Positions 47,745 through 57,430 of a stretch of 64,000 nucleotides of DNA are shown one piece after another. A program made the translations under genes and the position numbers. The notes beneath the pieces are model-generated. The model was not told the origin of the DNA, ran no database searches, and was given only the letters and a program-made list of their open reading frames with translations. Location: positions 1 to 64,000 of the forward strand of contig NZ_PPSW01000003.1 in NCBI RefSeq assembly GCF_005876835.1, in the 5' to 3' direction. This DNA comes from Pseudoalteromonas phenolica. GTDB taxonomy: Bacteria; Pseudomonadota; Gammaproteobacteria; Enterobacterales; Alteromonadaceae. Position 1 is the stretch's first letter, and every line of letters starts with the position of its first letter.

Positions 47745-48701
47745 ATGGCAGTAAATGAATTCTCAGCTCTGAAAAAATATTTAGATACGCAGATTATTGG
47801 TCAACCAGAACTGACCCAAGCGCTACTTATTGCGATGCTTGCAGACGGCCACCTATTGGTTGAAGGCCCGCCGGGACTTGCAAAAACACGTGCTGTTAAC
47901 GCCCTCGCTAAAGGCATAGAAGGCACATTCCAACGTGTGCAATTTACCCCAGACTTATTACCAGCGGATGTCACAGGTACTGACATTTATCGTCAGCAAA
48001 CCAATGAATTCGTTTTCGAAAGTGGCCCGCTATTTCACAACCTTATCTTAGCCGACGAAATTAATCGTGCACCAGCCAAAGTGCAATCAGCGCTGTTAGA
48101 AGCTATGGCTGAACGACAAGTGACGGTTGGTAAGAACACCTATCCGCTGTCAGATCTGTTCATGGTTATGGCCACGCAAAACCCGCTGGAGCAAGAAGGT
48201 ACATACCCGCTGCCGGAAGCACAATTAGACCGTTTCTTATTGCATTTAAACATCGACTACCCGGGCGCTGAAAACGAACTTGCCATCCTACGTTTAACCC
48301 GAGGCGAAGCGTTAGAAGAGCATCAAGCTGATTTCACCGCCATAAGTCAAAACACCTTATTTGAAGCACGTAAGAAAGTGTTATCGATGCATCTTGCTGA
48401 GCCGCTAGAGCAGTATCTTGTTCAACTGATCATAGCAACTCGTGAAGCTGCAAAACTTGATGAGCAACTGGGTCGTTGGATTGAGTTTGGTGCCAGCCCG
48501 CGAGCCACTATCGCCCTTGATAAATGTGCCCGCGCACACGCATGGTTACATGAACGTGATTTTGTGACGCCAGATGATATTCAAGCTGTACTGCATAATG
48601 TATTGCGTCACCGCATTATTTTAAGTTACGAAGCCCAGGCTGATGGTATCAGTAAAGATCAAGTGATCAGCCGTATTCTTGAACTTGTCCCAGTGCCATA
48701 A
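47745..48701 (+). CDS. MoxR-family AAA+ ATPase
   Basis: MoxR ATPases act as chaperones that work with VWA-domain partners encoded beside them. The 318-aa protein has Walker A GPPGLAKT (about 42-49), Walker B LILADEIN (about 103-110), a sensor 1 region (MATQNPLEQEGTYPLPEAQ) that is highly typical, and the C-terminal lid (GASPRATIALDKCARAHAWL). AAAGGA lies 8 nt before ATG 47745. Its TAA overlaps the ATG of the DUF58 gene. It heads an eight-gene operon running to 55843 without internal terminators. Confidence 0.95.
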   Translation: MAVNEFSALKKYLDTQIIGQPELTQALLIAMLADGHLLVEGPPGLAKTRAVNALAKGIEGTFQRVQFTPDLLPADVTGTDIYRQQTNEFVFESGPLFHNLILADEINRAPAKVQSALLEAMAERQVTVGKNTYPLSDLFMVMATQNPLEQEGTYPLPEAQLDRFLLHLNIDYPGAENELAILRLTRGEALEEHQADFTAISQNTLFEARKKVLSMHLAEPLEQYLVQLIIATREAAKLDEQLGRWIEFGASPRATIALDKCARAHAWLHERDFVTPDDIQAVLHNVLRHRIILSYEAQADGISKDQVISRILELVPVP

Positions 48702-49651
48702 TGATGCAACAAGCCGTATTCGATACCGCACAGTGGTTAACTCAGTGCCACAGTAATGGCGCTGAGCTCGACTTAAAAGAATTGCTTCACTACAAATCTA
48801 AAGCACACCTTTTGTCGTTAAAACCGAAAAAGCGCATTCAAAGCAGCCAAGCAGGCCAATACCTTGCGCCACATAAAGGCCGCGGGATGGAGTTTGCTGA
48901 AGTTCGCCAATATCAATATGGTGACGATATTCGTGCCATCGACTGGCGAGTAACGGCCCGTACAGGCATTACTCACACTAAGCTCTATCAAGAAGAAAAA
49001 GAGCGACCGGTGTTTGTGTTTACCGATTTATCAAACAGTATGTTGTTCGGCTCGCAGCTTTTACTGAAATCTGTGCAAGCGGCACATTTAAGTGCGCTTG
49101 TGGCTTGGTCTGCATGTCAACGTGGTGACCGTTTAGGCGGCATTGTCTTTAGTGAATACGCCCATCATGAATTAAAACCCACAGCGCGCGACAAAGGCGT
49201 ACTGTCGTTAAGCCATCAATTAGTCGATATTCACAAACACGCCTTTGCTAATCGTGAACAAAACGCTGAGAATCGGTTTTCCGATAACTTAAAACGCCTA
49301 ACGCACTTAGCCAAACCGGGCAGTTTAATTTATCTCATCTCTGACTTTAATCACCTACAAGAGGCCGATTTCAAACAGCTTGAACGTCTGGCGCGCCACT
49401 GTGAACTGATTGGTTGTCAGATAAGTGATCCGTTCGAACATCAGCTGCCTGCCTACCAAGATGCCATCAAGGTTGATGCCGAAGGCCAATCTTGGACGTT
49501 GCCATTAATGAATAAACAATTTAGAGACAAGTTTGCCGAGCAAACTGCGCAAGTGTTTAACCAGCGCTTTCAACGATTACAACGCACAGGCATGAGCATG
49601 TTGAACTTTTCAGCAGCCCACCCTATTGAACAGCAAGTAGTGAGACTTTAA
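48701..49651 (+). CDS. DUF58 domain protein
   Basis: The 316-aa protein has the DUF58 core near residues 70-160: GRGMEFAEVRQYQYGDDIRA, IDWRVTARTGITHTKLYQEE and then VFVFTDLSNSMLFGSQ, a VWA-like strand with a DxSxS metal site. No membrane helix is seen. Proteins of this type are presumed clients or cofactors of the MoxR ATPase next door. Start ATG 48701 overlaps the moxR stop, and ATG 48704 is also possible. Four bases separate it from the DUF4381 gene. Confidence 0.9.
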   Translation: MMQQAVFDTAQWLTQCHSNGAELDLKELLHYKSKAHLLSLKPKKRIQSSQAGQYLAPHKGRGMEFAEVRQYQYGDDIRAIDWRVTARTGITHTKLYQEEKERPVFVFTDLSNSMLFGSQLLLKSVQAAHLSALVAWSACQRGDRLGGIVFSEYAHHELKPTARDKGVLSLSHQLVDIHKHAFANREQNAENRFSDNLKRLTHLAKPGSLIYLISDFNHLQEADFKQLERLARHCELIGCQISDPFEHQLPAYQDAIKVDAEGQSWTLPLMNKQFRDKFAEQTAQVFNQRFQRLQRTGMSMLNFSAAHPIEQQVVRL

Positions 49652-49654
49652 CCG

Positions 49655-50089
49655 ATGCAAGCTTCACCACTCGACGCACTTCATGATGTTTTACCGCCAG
49701 AGCAAGTAGCTTGGTGGCCATTGTCGCTGCCGACTTGGGCGGTGATAATCACCTCTCTCATTTTACTTATCGCTCTTGGCATGTGGCTTTATAAGCGCCA
49801 ACAATTTTTAAAAGCCAAAAAAGCCGCCATTGAGCTGGCTAAGCAACAAAGTGATGATGCGCAGCAACTGCATATAATCTTAAAACGCCTCGTAAAACAT
49901 TATTACGGTGCGCCATTGACTTCATTGCCTACCAAAAAGTGGCAAAGCATTTTAAATAAACTCAGTGGTGAAGATATTTCTGAGCAGGCGTTACACAGCT
50001 TATATGGCCCAAAGAACAACCCTGAATTAGCTAAGCAACTCTTTAACGCCATCAAAAATCTAAAACTCAAGGAGGCCATTTATGTTTGA
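49655..50089 (+). CDS. DUF4381 domain protein
   Basis: The 144-aa protein has one membrane helix near residues 29-48 (WAVIITSLILLIALGMWLYK). The short N-terminal part (LHDVLPPEQVAWWPLSLPTW) is typical of DUF4381, and a helical cytoplasmic domain follows. It is a regular member of gammaproteobacterial MoxR-Bat operons with no known activity. Its end overlaps the start of the next VWA gene by 8 bp. Confidence 0.85.
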   Translation: MQASPLDALHDVLPPEQVAWWPLSLPTWAVIITSLILLIALGMWLYKRQQFLKAKKAAIELAKQQSDDAQQLHIILKRLVKHYYGAPLTSLPTKKWQSILNKLSGEDISEQALHSLYGPKNNPELAKQLFNAIKNLKLKEAIYV

Positions 50090-51080
50090 ATTTAGCTGGC
50101 CTTGGGCGTTTTTACTGTTACCCCTGCCTTGGATTTTAAGGCGATTTACCGTAAGTACAGAGCAAGCCAAACAAAGGCTGCGTATGCCTATGTTTGCTCA
50201 GTTTTCTAAACTGGCGCCTAGTCTCAAAGAGTCAAAACAAAAAACCAACTGGTTCGAAGCCCTAGTTTGGGTATGTTTGGTGACTTCTGCGGCTAACCCA
50301 CAATACTTAGACGACCCTGTTACTTTACCTAATGAAGGTCGCGATATTATGCTCGCCGTGGATTTGTCAGGTTCTATGACTGAGCAAGATATGGAGTATC
50401 AAGGACGTTATGTAGATAGGTTATCCGTGGTAAAAGCGGTTTTAGGTGACTTTATAGAGCAGCGTCAGGGCGATCGCCTTGGTTTGATTTTATTCGCCGA
50501 TACCGCCTTTTTACAAACTCCTCTTACTCGTGACTTAGATACGGTGAGTCAAATGCTCAGCGAATCACAAATAGGCCTTGTGGGTCGTGCCACTGCAATC
50601 GGTGATGCTTTGGGTCTAGCCGTAAAACGCTTTAATCAAAAGCAAGACAGTAACCGTATTCTCATATTGCTGACCGATGGTCAGAATACCGCGGGCAACC
50701 TTGAACCTGATGAAGCGCTTATTTTAGCGCGTGAAGAAGGCATTAAAGTTTACACCGTTGGCGTTGGCTCGGATGGTCGAGGCGGCTTTAGTCTATTTGG
50801 CATGGGCGGGATTGGCGGCAGCAGCATTGACGAAACCACATTAAATAAAATTGCCACCGAAACTGGCGGCTTATATTTTAGAGCAAAAGATGTCGCAGGG
50901 CTTCAGCAAATCTATCAAGAGCTAGATAAACTAGAGCCAATCAGTGACGAAAACGAAACTTTCAGACCGCAAATCGCCTTGTTCTTTTGGCCTCTAGCAG
51001 CGGCGCTGGCATTACTCATGCTTAATCAACTGTACGTTAATCTTGCCCGACTATTTTCACGTTCTGGTAAGGAGGCTTAA
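50082..51080 (+). CDS. BatA-like VWA membrane protein
   Basis: The 332-aa protein has N-terminal and C-terminal membrane helices (FEFSWPWAFLLLPLPWIL at the start, IALFFWPLAAALALLMLNQL near the end) framing a von Willebrand A domain. The MIDAS is intact: DLSGSMTEQDM, a threonine in LQTPLTRDL and the aspartate in LLTDGQNTAGN. The pattern matches BatA of the aerotolerance operons of Bacteroides and spirochaetes. Its TAA overlaps the next ATG (TAATG). Confidence 0.9.
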   Translation: MFEFSWPWAFLLLPLPWILRRFTVSTEQAKQRLRMPMFAQFSKLAPSLKESKQKTNWFEALVWVCLVTSAANPQYLDDPVTLPNEGRDIMLAVDLSGSMTEQDMEYQGRYVDRLSVVKAVLGDFIEQRQGDRLGLILFADTAFLQTPLTRDLDTVSQMLSESQIGLVGRATAIGDALGLAVKRFNQKQDSNRILILLTDGQNTAGNLEPDEALILAREEGIKVYTVGVGSDGRGGFSLFGMGGIGGSSIDETTLNKIATETGGLYFRAKDVAGLQQIYQELDKLEPISDENETFRPQIALFFWPLAAALALLMLNQLYVNLARLFSRSGKEA

Positions 51081-52936
51081 TGATGGAATTTGAATTTTTA
51101 AGACCCCTACTGTTACTTTTGATTATCCCTTGGGCCATTTTAACCACGGTACAAGTGCTAAATAAAAGCCGTAGCAATAAATCAGGATTAATTGCGCCTC
51201 ATTTAGCCCATGCGATACTAACCGAAGGTAAAGCAAGCAAACAAACAAACCCGTGGCTGCTGGCGCTATTTACTTTGCTATGCATTATTTTTATTGCAGG
51301 CCCTAGCTTTGAAAAACAAGAAGTGCCTGTTTTTAAGTCAAAACAAGCGCGTGTGGTTGTGATGGACATGTCTTATTCGATGTTCTCCACCGACATTAAA
51401 CCCGACCGACTCACCCAAGCGCGTTTTAAAGCACTCGACATGGTCGAGCTGTTTAAAGAAGGCGAAACCGCATTGGTTGCCTACGCAGGTGATGCCTTTA
51501 CCGTGTCTCCACTGACTTCTGACGCCAGTACATTAAGCAATTTAATTCCGAGCCTTAGCCCTGAGATTATGCCTAGCAAAGGTTCAAATGTGTATGCAGG
51601 TATCGACCAAGCTATGCAACTGTTGTCTCAGGCCGGTTACTTACAAGGCGAGATTATTTTAATTACTGACGGGCTTGATCAGAATGATGTCGACGAAGTC
51701 CGAGAAGCCATGCAAAGCAGTAAGTTTACATTAAGCATTTATGCCATTGGCACCGCACAAGGTGCGCCGATAGCCTTGCCTGAAGGCGGATTTATGAAAG
51801 GTCGCAGCGGTGAAATAGTCATTCCGAGGTTGAATGTGGCGCCCCTTAGAAACCTTGCTGCTATCAGTGGTGGTCAATTTTCAGCTTACACACCCGGTGC
51901 TGAAGATATTCAATTATTTGCGCCAACGGCAAGCTCCAGCGAGGCAGATCAAAACGATGAAGAAAACAAAATACTTTGGCGCATTGATGCGGGTAAATAT
52001 GGCTTAATTTTATTGATCCCATTGGCATTATTACTTCTGCGTAAATCAGCCTTGGTATTATGTGCAATGTTCTTTATGCTGCCTCTGTCTCAACCTGTTT
52101 ATGCAGCAGATTGGCAGTCATGGTTTAAAAATACCGACCAAAATGCCTTATCAGCATATCAATCTAAAGAGTTTGAAAAAGCGGCTGTCGCTGATAACCA
52201 TGATTTAAAAGGCGCTGCACTTTATAAACAAGGCCAGTATGAGCAAGCCGCCGCCGCATTAAAGAACAGCCCTTCGGCCATTGGTCAGTACAATTATGGT
52301 AATGCCCTTGCCCAACTTGGCAAACTGGATGAAGCCATTGCCGCTTATGAGCAAGCGCTAAAGCAGAATCCTGATTTTGACCAAGCCAAAGAAAACAAGG
52401 CCCTGTTAGAGCAAATGAAGCAACAACAAGAGCAGCAACAACAGAATCAATCTCAAGATGGAGAGAGTGATCAAGAACAGCAATCAGGCGAGCAATCAGA
52501 TCAACAAGGTCAATCAAACAAGTCTGAGCAAGGTCAACAAGACCAGCAGCAAGGCGAACAATCTGAACAAGATGCCGAACAACAAAGCTCGGGCCAGCAA
52601 AACTCAGAACAGCAAAATAAGCCTGACATGCAAGCAGACGCACAACAGCAGCAAAATCAAGCTGAGCAAAAAGACGGCGAGCAATCTGAGCAACAAGCCC
52701 AACCTCAGCCGCAAGAAGCCACAGAAAATAATGAACAACAAGGTCAGCAGCAAATGATGCAATCGGCTCAAGCTAAGCCAATGACCCCTGAAGAAAAAGA
52801 AAAAGCGCAGCAGTTAAACCAGTTACTCAGGAAAGTACCTGACGACCCTGCCATTCTATTACGAAACAAAATGCGCTTAGAGGCCCAAAAAAGAGCCCAA
52901 CAACGTCGCCTTGGAGGATCTAAACAATCATGGTAA
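51080..52936 (+). CDS. BatB-BatC fusion: VWA domain, TPR repeats and Gln-rich tail
   Basis: The 618-aa protein joins two parts. Residues 1-340 are BatB-like: two membrane helices, then a VWA domain with MIDAS DMSYSMFS and ITDGLDQND, and another helix near 310-330. After a second hydrophobic segment (ALVLCAMFFMLPLSQPVYAA) come TPR-type helices (about 380-450, GQYNYGNALAQLGKLDEAIA). A run of about 120 residues made mostly of Gln, Glu, Ser and Asn follows, then a short basic end. Such a BatB/BatC layout is common in proteobacteria. ATG 51080 or 51083 could be used (AAGGAGG upstream). Its end overlaps batD by 7 bp. Confidence 0.88.
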   Translation: MMEFEFLRPLLLLLIIPWAILTTVQVLNKSRSNKSGLIAPHLAHAILTEGKASKQTNPWLLALFTLLCIIFIAGPSFEKQEVPVFKSKQARVVVMDMSYSMFSTDIKPDRLTQARFKALDMVELFKEGETALVAYAGDAFTVSPLTSDASTLSNLIPSLSPEIMPSKGSNVYAGIDQAMQLLSQAGYLQGEIILITDGLDQNDVDEVREAMQSSKFTLSIYAIGTAQGAPIALPEGGFMKGRSGEIVIPRLNVAPLRNLAAISGGQFSAYTPGAEDIQLFAPTASSSEADQNDEENKILWRIDAGKYGLILLIPLALLLLRKSALVLCAMFFMLPLSQPVYAADWQSWFKNTDQNALSAYQSKEFEKAAVADNHDLKGAALYKQGQYEQAAAALKNSPSAIGQYNYGNALAQLGKLDEAIAAYEQALKQNPDFDQAKENKALLEQMKQQQEQQQQNQSQDGESDQEQQSGEQSDQQGQSNKSEQGQQDQQQGEQSEQDAEQQSSGQQNSEQQNKPDMQADAQQQQNQAEQKDGEQSEQQAQPQPQEATENNEQQGQQQMMQSAQAKPMTPEEKEKAQQLNQLLRKVPDDPAILLRNKMRLEAQKRAQQRRLGGSKQSW

Positions 52937-54561
52937 CCCGTTTTTATATTGCCTGTGTATTTTTACTGTTTAGCACAGCGAGCGTCGCTTTTGACAAGTT
53001 AACCGCATCGGTCGACAGAAACCCTGTTTTGGTGGGTGAATATTTTACGCTGACTATTTCAGCCGATGGCCGTGTATCTGGTCAGCAGCCTGATACCAGT
53101 GCCTTGGCGAGACAATTTGTGATGGGCCCAATTAATACCGGCTCAAGTACCCGCATCATCAATGGTCAGGCGAGTAGTGAAACCACTTGGCAAATGCAAC
53201 TCATGTCGCGTAAAGCGGGCGACATTACGATCCCTGCTTTCACTGTTTCTGGTAAAAGTAGCGACCCAATCAAACTAAAAGTGGTTGCACGCAGTAACGA
53301 TGCCGATGAACAAAAAGACATCTTTATCAAAACCGAATTAAAACCAAGCAAGCTGTTTGTTCAACAAGCTGGTCTTTACACGGTCAAACTTTATTTAGGT
53401 AAAGACCTATTAGACGGGCAACTGTCAGCGCCCGCTATGGAAGACGCGCAAGTTACACTTCTTGGTAAGCAAAAAGAAGACTATGAAGTGCTTGATGGCC
53501 GTCGTTATATGGTCATTAGCCGAGAGTATCTACTACAACCTCAAAAAAGTGGTGAATATACTATCGAGCCGCCCATTTTTAATGGTCAAGTAAGAGAAAA
53601 TTATCGCCGTATGTCGGTCTCTGCCATGGGCAAAGCTGAAACAATTGATGTGCAACCCGTACCTGAAGATTACAATGGGGCGTGGTTACCTAGTGAGTTA
53701 GTCAATTTAAGTGAAGAGTTTCAGCCTATCTCTGATGAAGTGGTGGTTGGCACACCCATCACGCGTACTATCACCCTGACCGCATTAGGCGTGACCAAAG
53801 AGCAATTGCCTGAAATTCGCCTGCCAGAAGTTGATGGCTTTAGAAGTTACCCTGATGAGAGCGAGCGTAACCAACTTGCACGTGATGGTCGAGTGATCTC
53901 ACAACTTGTGAGCTCTTATGCGCTGGTGCCACAAACCCCAGGCACTTACACCCTACCTGAAGTAAAACTGCCTTGGTTTAATACAGTGATTAACCGTGTG
54001 CAATATGCGACCTTGCCAGCTCGTACACTGACCGTTATTGCCGATCCGAATCAAACTGCGCCAGCTATACCAAACATGACGGCACCATTGCAAAATCAAC
54101 AGGCAATTGAACCAACTATTGTTGAAGTCCCCGTTGAAAAGACATTGCTTGATTGGGGCATTTTGGTATCGGGCTATGTGCTTTGGGTATTCACTTTAAT
54201 TTTTGTTTGGCTTGGTTTTATCGATCGAAAAAAACCAGCGATTGAAACTGAAACCAATGACACATTTAAGCCAAGAATGAGTTTGAGCTTGCTAACACAA
54301 GCGGCTAAAGCGAACGATAAAACGCGATTTTATCAGTTATTGAGTGAGTTTGTTACTACTGAGCTCACTACAACCTCTTTTAGCCAGTGGCTAAAAGAGT
54401 TAGATAACGCTGAGCTAAAAGCAGAAATTGTAAACTTACAAGCAGCCCTTTATAGTGAAGGGACGGCTTCTGCAAATCTTGAGAAAATTGCTAAGCTAAT
54501 ATCTCAAATTGAGAAAAACCAAGCAGATCAGAAACGTAGCTCTCTACAACCTCTGTACTGA
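52930..54561 (+). CDS. BatD-like protein
   Basis: The 543-aa protein has a signal peptide (MVTRFYIACVFLLFSTASVA) and a periplasmic part of beta-sandwich repeats (FDKLTASVDRNPVLVGEYFT and similar starts). One membrane helix lies near residues 408-430 (WGILVSGYVLWVFTLIFVWL), with a helical cytoplasmic tail after it. It fits BatD, which together with BatA/B forms an envelope complex of unclear role in stress tolerance. A GGAGG lies 10 nt before ATG 52930, within the end of the previous gene. Confidence 0.88.
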   Translation: MVTRFYIACVFLLFSTASVAFDKLTASVDRNPVLVGEYFTLTISADGRVSGQQPDTSALARQFVMGPINTGSSTRIINGQASSETTWQMQLMSRKAGDITIPAFTVSGKSSDPIKLKVVARSNDADEQKDIFIKTELKPSKLFVQQAGLYTVKLYLGKDLLDGQLSAPAMEDAQVTLLGKQKEDYEVLDGRRYMVISREYLLQPQKSGEYTIEPPIFNGQVRENYRRMSVSAMGKAETIDVQPVPEDYNGAWLPSELVNLSEEFQPISDEVVVGTPITRTITLTALGVTKEQLPEIRLPEVDGFRSYPDESERNQLARDGRVISQLVSSYALVPQTPGTYTLPEVKLPWFNTVINRVQYATLPARTLTVIADPNQTAPAIPNMTAPLQNQQAIEPTIVEVPVEKTLLDWGILVSGYVLWVFTLIFVWLGFIDRKKPAIETETNDTFKPRMSLSLLTQAAKANDKTRFYQLLSEFVTTELTTTSFSQWLKELDNAELKAEIVNLQAALYSEGTASANLEKIAKLISQIEKNQADQKRSSLQPLY

Positions 54562-54614
54562 AAATTTTTATGAAAAGTGTGTAAGAAAAACTTACTTGCT
54601 AAGGTCTATTGGGT

Positions 54615-55130
54615 ATGACCAAAAAACAACAACGCTACGAAGAGTTGGTTAAGCAGTATCAGACGGAGCTTTATCGCTTTGCCTACTGGCTTAGCAAAGA
54701 TCCGACTGTAGCAGAAGACTTAGTACAAGAGACGTTTTTGCGTGCGTGGCGAGCTTTAGATTCTTTACAGGATGAAAAAGCAGTCAAACCTTGGTTATTA
54801 ACCATAGTGCGTCGCGAAAATGCTAGACGATTTGAACGTAAACAATTCGATTATGCTGATGTCGACAACGACACCATAGTCGATAACCAAAGCACCACAT
54901 TAGATTCAGAAATGGAACAAACTGTGATCCAAAGACAAATAAGTCAGCTCTCAATTGAATATAGAGAGCCGTTACTTTTACAAGTTGTCATGGGGTGCTC
55001 TGGTGATGAAATAGCTGAGATTTTAGAGCTGAACAAAAACACTGTAATGACGCGTCTTTATCGCGCACGCAACCAATTGAAAGAGGCATTAATGTCTCAA
55101 CCACAGACCATGACGGGGGCCACAAACTGA
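54615..55130 (+). CDS. ECF sigma-70 factor
   Basis: The 171-aa protein is an extracytoplasmic-function sigma factor. Region 2 spans about 10-75 (YRFAYWLSKDPTVAEDLVQE and TFLRAWRALDSL). Region 4 spans about 115-165 (QLSIEYREPLLLQVVMGCSG, then a helix-turn-helix ending in TVMTRLYRARNQLKEAL). ATG 54615 is preferred to the upstream TTG. Its stop overlaps the ATG of the DUF3379 gene (ACTGATGG). It sits 53 bp after batD with no terminator between, so it belongs to or follows the Bat operon. Confidence 0.92.
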   Translation: MTKKQQRYEELVKQYQTELYRFAYWLSKDPTVAEDLVQETFLRAWRALDSLQDEKAVKPWLLTIVRRENARRFERKQFDYADVDNDTIVDNQSTTLDSEMEQTVIQRQISQLSIEYREPLLLQVVMGCSGDEIAEILELNKNTVMTRLYRARNQLKEALMSQPQTMTGATN

Positions 55131-55843
55131 TGGATGAATTAGAATTTCGTCGTCGCGCATTTGCCGATCCCAACGATCCAGAAGTCATTGCGTTTGCACA
55201 GCAGAACCCTGAACATCAAAAGCTGCTAGATGAGCTAATGATGTTAGACGACAAAATAAACCTAGCACTTGATATACCCGTGCCACCAGATCTCACCGAA
55301 AAGCTGATGACACAAACCAAAGACGCGCCAGCAAGCAATGTGACGCAAGGCTGGTTTGGCCGTTTTAACAAGCCTTTTGCGACCGCGGCATCAATCACAT
55401 TAGCGGTCAGCTTATACTTCTTGAGTGTGGGTGGCTCGAATGACCTACAAGCTGGCGAACATGCGTTGGCGCATGTTTATTATGAAGTAAAAGCGTTAGA
55501 GCGTGAGAAAGATGTAGGTTTACAAGCGGTCAATGAGAAGCTTGCCATGTTAGGTGCTAAATTTGAGTCTTTACCTGGCAAGGTAACCTATGCGACTTTT
55601 TGTCACTTTAAAGGTCAGCGCAGTTTACACTTAATATTCCAGTCAGATCACGGCCCTGTTACTGTGTTTGTTGTTCCTCACTCAGGTGACATTCAAGATA
55701 AGCAGTTGGGTGATTTTAACGATGCGCGTTTTGCCGGTGTGATCTCAAGTGAAGATAAAGCCAACATGATCTTGGTTGCTGACAGAAATTCACCGGTCAA
55801 CGACTATCAAGAGGACGTACAACAAGCGCTCCGCTGGTTATAG
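55130..55843 (+). CDS. DUF3379 membrane protein, probable anti-sigma factor
   Basis: The 237-aa protein has a soluble acidic N-terminal region (about 1-75), one membrane helix near 85-104 (FATAASITLAVSLYFLSVGG) and a C-terminal domain outside the cytoplasm (about 110-237). This is the layout of an anti-sigma factor, and the gene overlaps the ECF sigma gene, the usual arrangement of such pairs. No classic ZAS zinc motif (HxxxCxxC) is present. The anti-sigma role is inferred from context. Confidence 0.75.
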   Translation: MDELEFRRRAFADPNDPEVIAFAQQNPEHQKLLDELMMLDDKINLALDIPVPPDLTEKLMTQTKDAPASNVTQGWFGRFNKPFATAASITLAVSLYFLSVGGSNDLQAGEHALAHVYYEVKALEREKDVGLQAVNEKLAMLGAKFESLPGKVTYATFCHFKGQRSLHLIFQSDHGPVTVFVVPHSGDIQDKQLGDFNDARFAGVISSEDKANMILVADRNSPVNDYQEDVQQALRWL

Positions 55844-55860
55844 GCTTCATACAAAAACAA

Positions 55861-55885
55861 AAAAAGGCGCATGATGCGCCTTTTT
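55861..55885. terminator. Bidirectional terminator between DUF3379 and the M17 peptidase gene
   Basis: AAAAAGGCGCA and TGCGCCTTTTT form a perfect 11-bp stem with a 3-nt loop, with A and T runs usable from both sides of the convergent genes. Confidence 0.92.
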
Positions 55886-55897
55886 ACTTTTATCAAT

Positions 55898-57430
55898 TTA
55901 TAAACAGTATCTAGCAAATAAACTCGCAACTGTTGCAGCCGTTGGCTTACCATGCTGCCAATCACCGCCTTCAACACCAGAACCTGCAATGTCCATGTGC
56001 ACATAAGGTAATGGTTGCTCTGAGTCTAAGCCGTGTTTATCTAGACCACCCACTAGCGCTAAGAACGCCATTGGGAATTGGTGGCCTCGTGCTGTAACCG
56101 CTGATGGTGCATTGTTACTTGAAAGTACATCATCGGCCAACGTGCGCGGCTGAACAAAGTCGTAATCTTCACGACGGCTGCGATTTACTTCTGCAGCATC
56201 TGCCCATAAGTCACCTAAGTCAGCAATCTGACGAGATACATTCGCTGCACGTGCAGGACCATTCTCAACAAACGCACTGTAAGGACCCACAGCGCGAGCA
56301 GCGTGACCCGTTAATGTTGCAACAGTAAATAGCTCTGGGTTTACTTCATTCTTCGCAAGGTCTTTCACTTCACTCAGTAGATCACCCATTGCTAGACGGC
56401 CTTCTGCATCAGTGTTACCGATGCGAACGCGTAACCCTTCACGACATGTGATGATTTCATCTGGTACGAAACAATCAGAGCCAATTGAGTTACGAACAAC
56501 CGCTAAATAAGCGATTACTTTAACGCCTTTAGGTTGGTAATCAGCAACCGCTTTCATGAAACCTGCCACCGATGCTGCACCGCCTTTGTCACGGCTCATA
56601 CCTGCCATGAAGCCACCGACTTTAAGGTCTGCACCACCTGTGTCATACACTAAGCCTTTACCTACGAACAGTAAGGTTCTTTCAACGCTTCCTTCAGGCT
56701 CATAGGTCATTTTCACAACACGAGGATGATGGCGCTCTACCGCATAAGATGCGCGCGCAACGGTCGCTAACATTGGATAGTCTGTGTTGATTGTGTCAAT
56801 GCTGTCGATCACTTCAACATCGACCACTGAGTCTTTTAACAGCTCAACACAGTAATCAGCAAATTTAGGTGGTGCCATACGCTCTGGCTCAGTACCACAT
56901 AAATCTCTTGCCGCATACTGGCCTGCTGCAATGGCATTTAACTGCTTAACTTGCTCTTCGCTAGCGCCCGCTAAAAATACCTGCTTAACTGGCTCAATGC
57001 TCTCACCGTGATATTCTCTTGCTTCAAGAGGTTGCCATAATGCTTGGCACATACCTAAAAACGCGACTTCTAAAGCTTGCGTGTAACGTGCATCATCAGC
57101 AATAGAGGCAAGCTGTAACACAGGCTGAGTAACACCTGCCGCTTTAGCTTCGGTGATAGCACTTTTAGCTGCTTCGAAGATACGACGTACATCATCATAA
57201 TCACGTGTTAATGGCCCAGTTGGTGCCACAATAAGACGTTTGCCCGGTAAGTTTTCTGCAAATAGTAATGATGCTTTTTGTTTAATGCGCGCATCAATTG
57301 CCAGTGCAGGTGCAACAATTTCATTTAGTTCTGCTTGACCTAAATCTTCAACATTGCCGGTGATCACAATGACAGCGTCTGCGTCAGTTGGAAGATTACC
57401 GTTAAAAGCAATCGCGAGAGGGAAAGACAT
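55898..57430 (-). CDS. M17-family leucyl aminopeptidase
   Basis: This cytoplasmic metallo-aminopeptidase removes N-terminal residues from peptides. The 510-aa protein has an N-terminal macro-like domain (about 1-170). The M17 catalytic domain has GKGLVYDTGGADLKVGGFMA, the metal-binding lysine region MSRDKGGAASVAGFMKAV, and the signature NTDAEGRLAMGD. Compared with PepA the first motif reads DTGGADLK rather than DSGGxxxK. It resembles the PepB side of the family, but I leave the symbol open. Its ribosome-binding site lies in the stem of the terminator at 57431-57463. Confidence 0.9.
   Translation of the reverse strand: MSFPLAIAFNGNLPTDADAVIVITGNVEDLGQAELNEIVAPALAIDARIKQKASLLFAENLPGKRLIVAPTGPLTRDYDDVRRIFEAAKSAITEAKAAGVTQPVLQLASIADDARYTQALEVAFLGMCQALWQPLEAREYHGESIEPVKQVFLAGASEEQVKQLNAIAAGQYAARDLCGTEPERMAPPKFADYCVELLKDSVVDVEVIDSIDTINTDYPMLATVARASYAVERHHPRVVKMTYEPEGSVERTLLFVGKGLVYDTGGADLKVGGFMAGMSRDKGGAASVAGFMKAVADYQPKGVKVIAYLAVVRNSIGSDCFVPDEIITCREGLRVRIGNTDAEGRLAMGDLLSEVKDLAKNEVNPELFTVATLTGHAARAVGPYSAFVENGPARAANVSRQIADLGDLWADAAEVNRSRREDYDFVQPRTLADDVLSSNNAPSAVTARGHQFPMAFLALVGGLDKHGLDSEQPLPYVHMDIAGSGVEGGDWQHGKPTAATVASLFARYCL

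Noticed and set aside
52419..52770. CAA/CAG-rich repetitive DNA that might be taken for a repeat array
   Set aside because: It codes in frame for the Gln-rich linker of the BatB-C protein. There are no regular units or spacers as in a CRISPR array.
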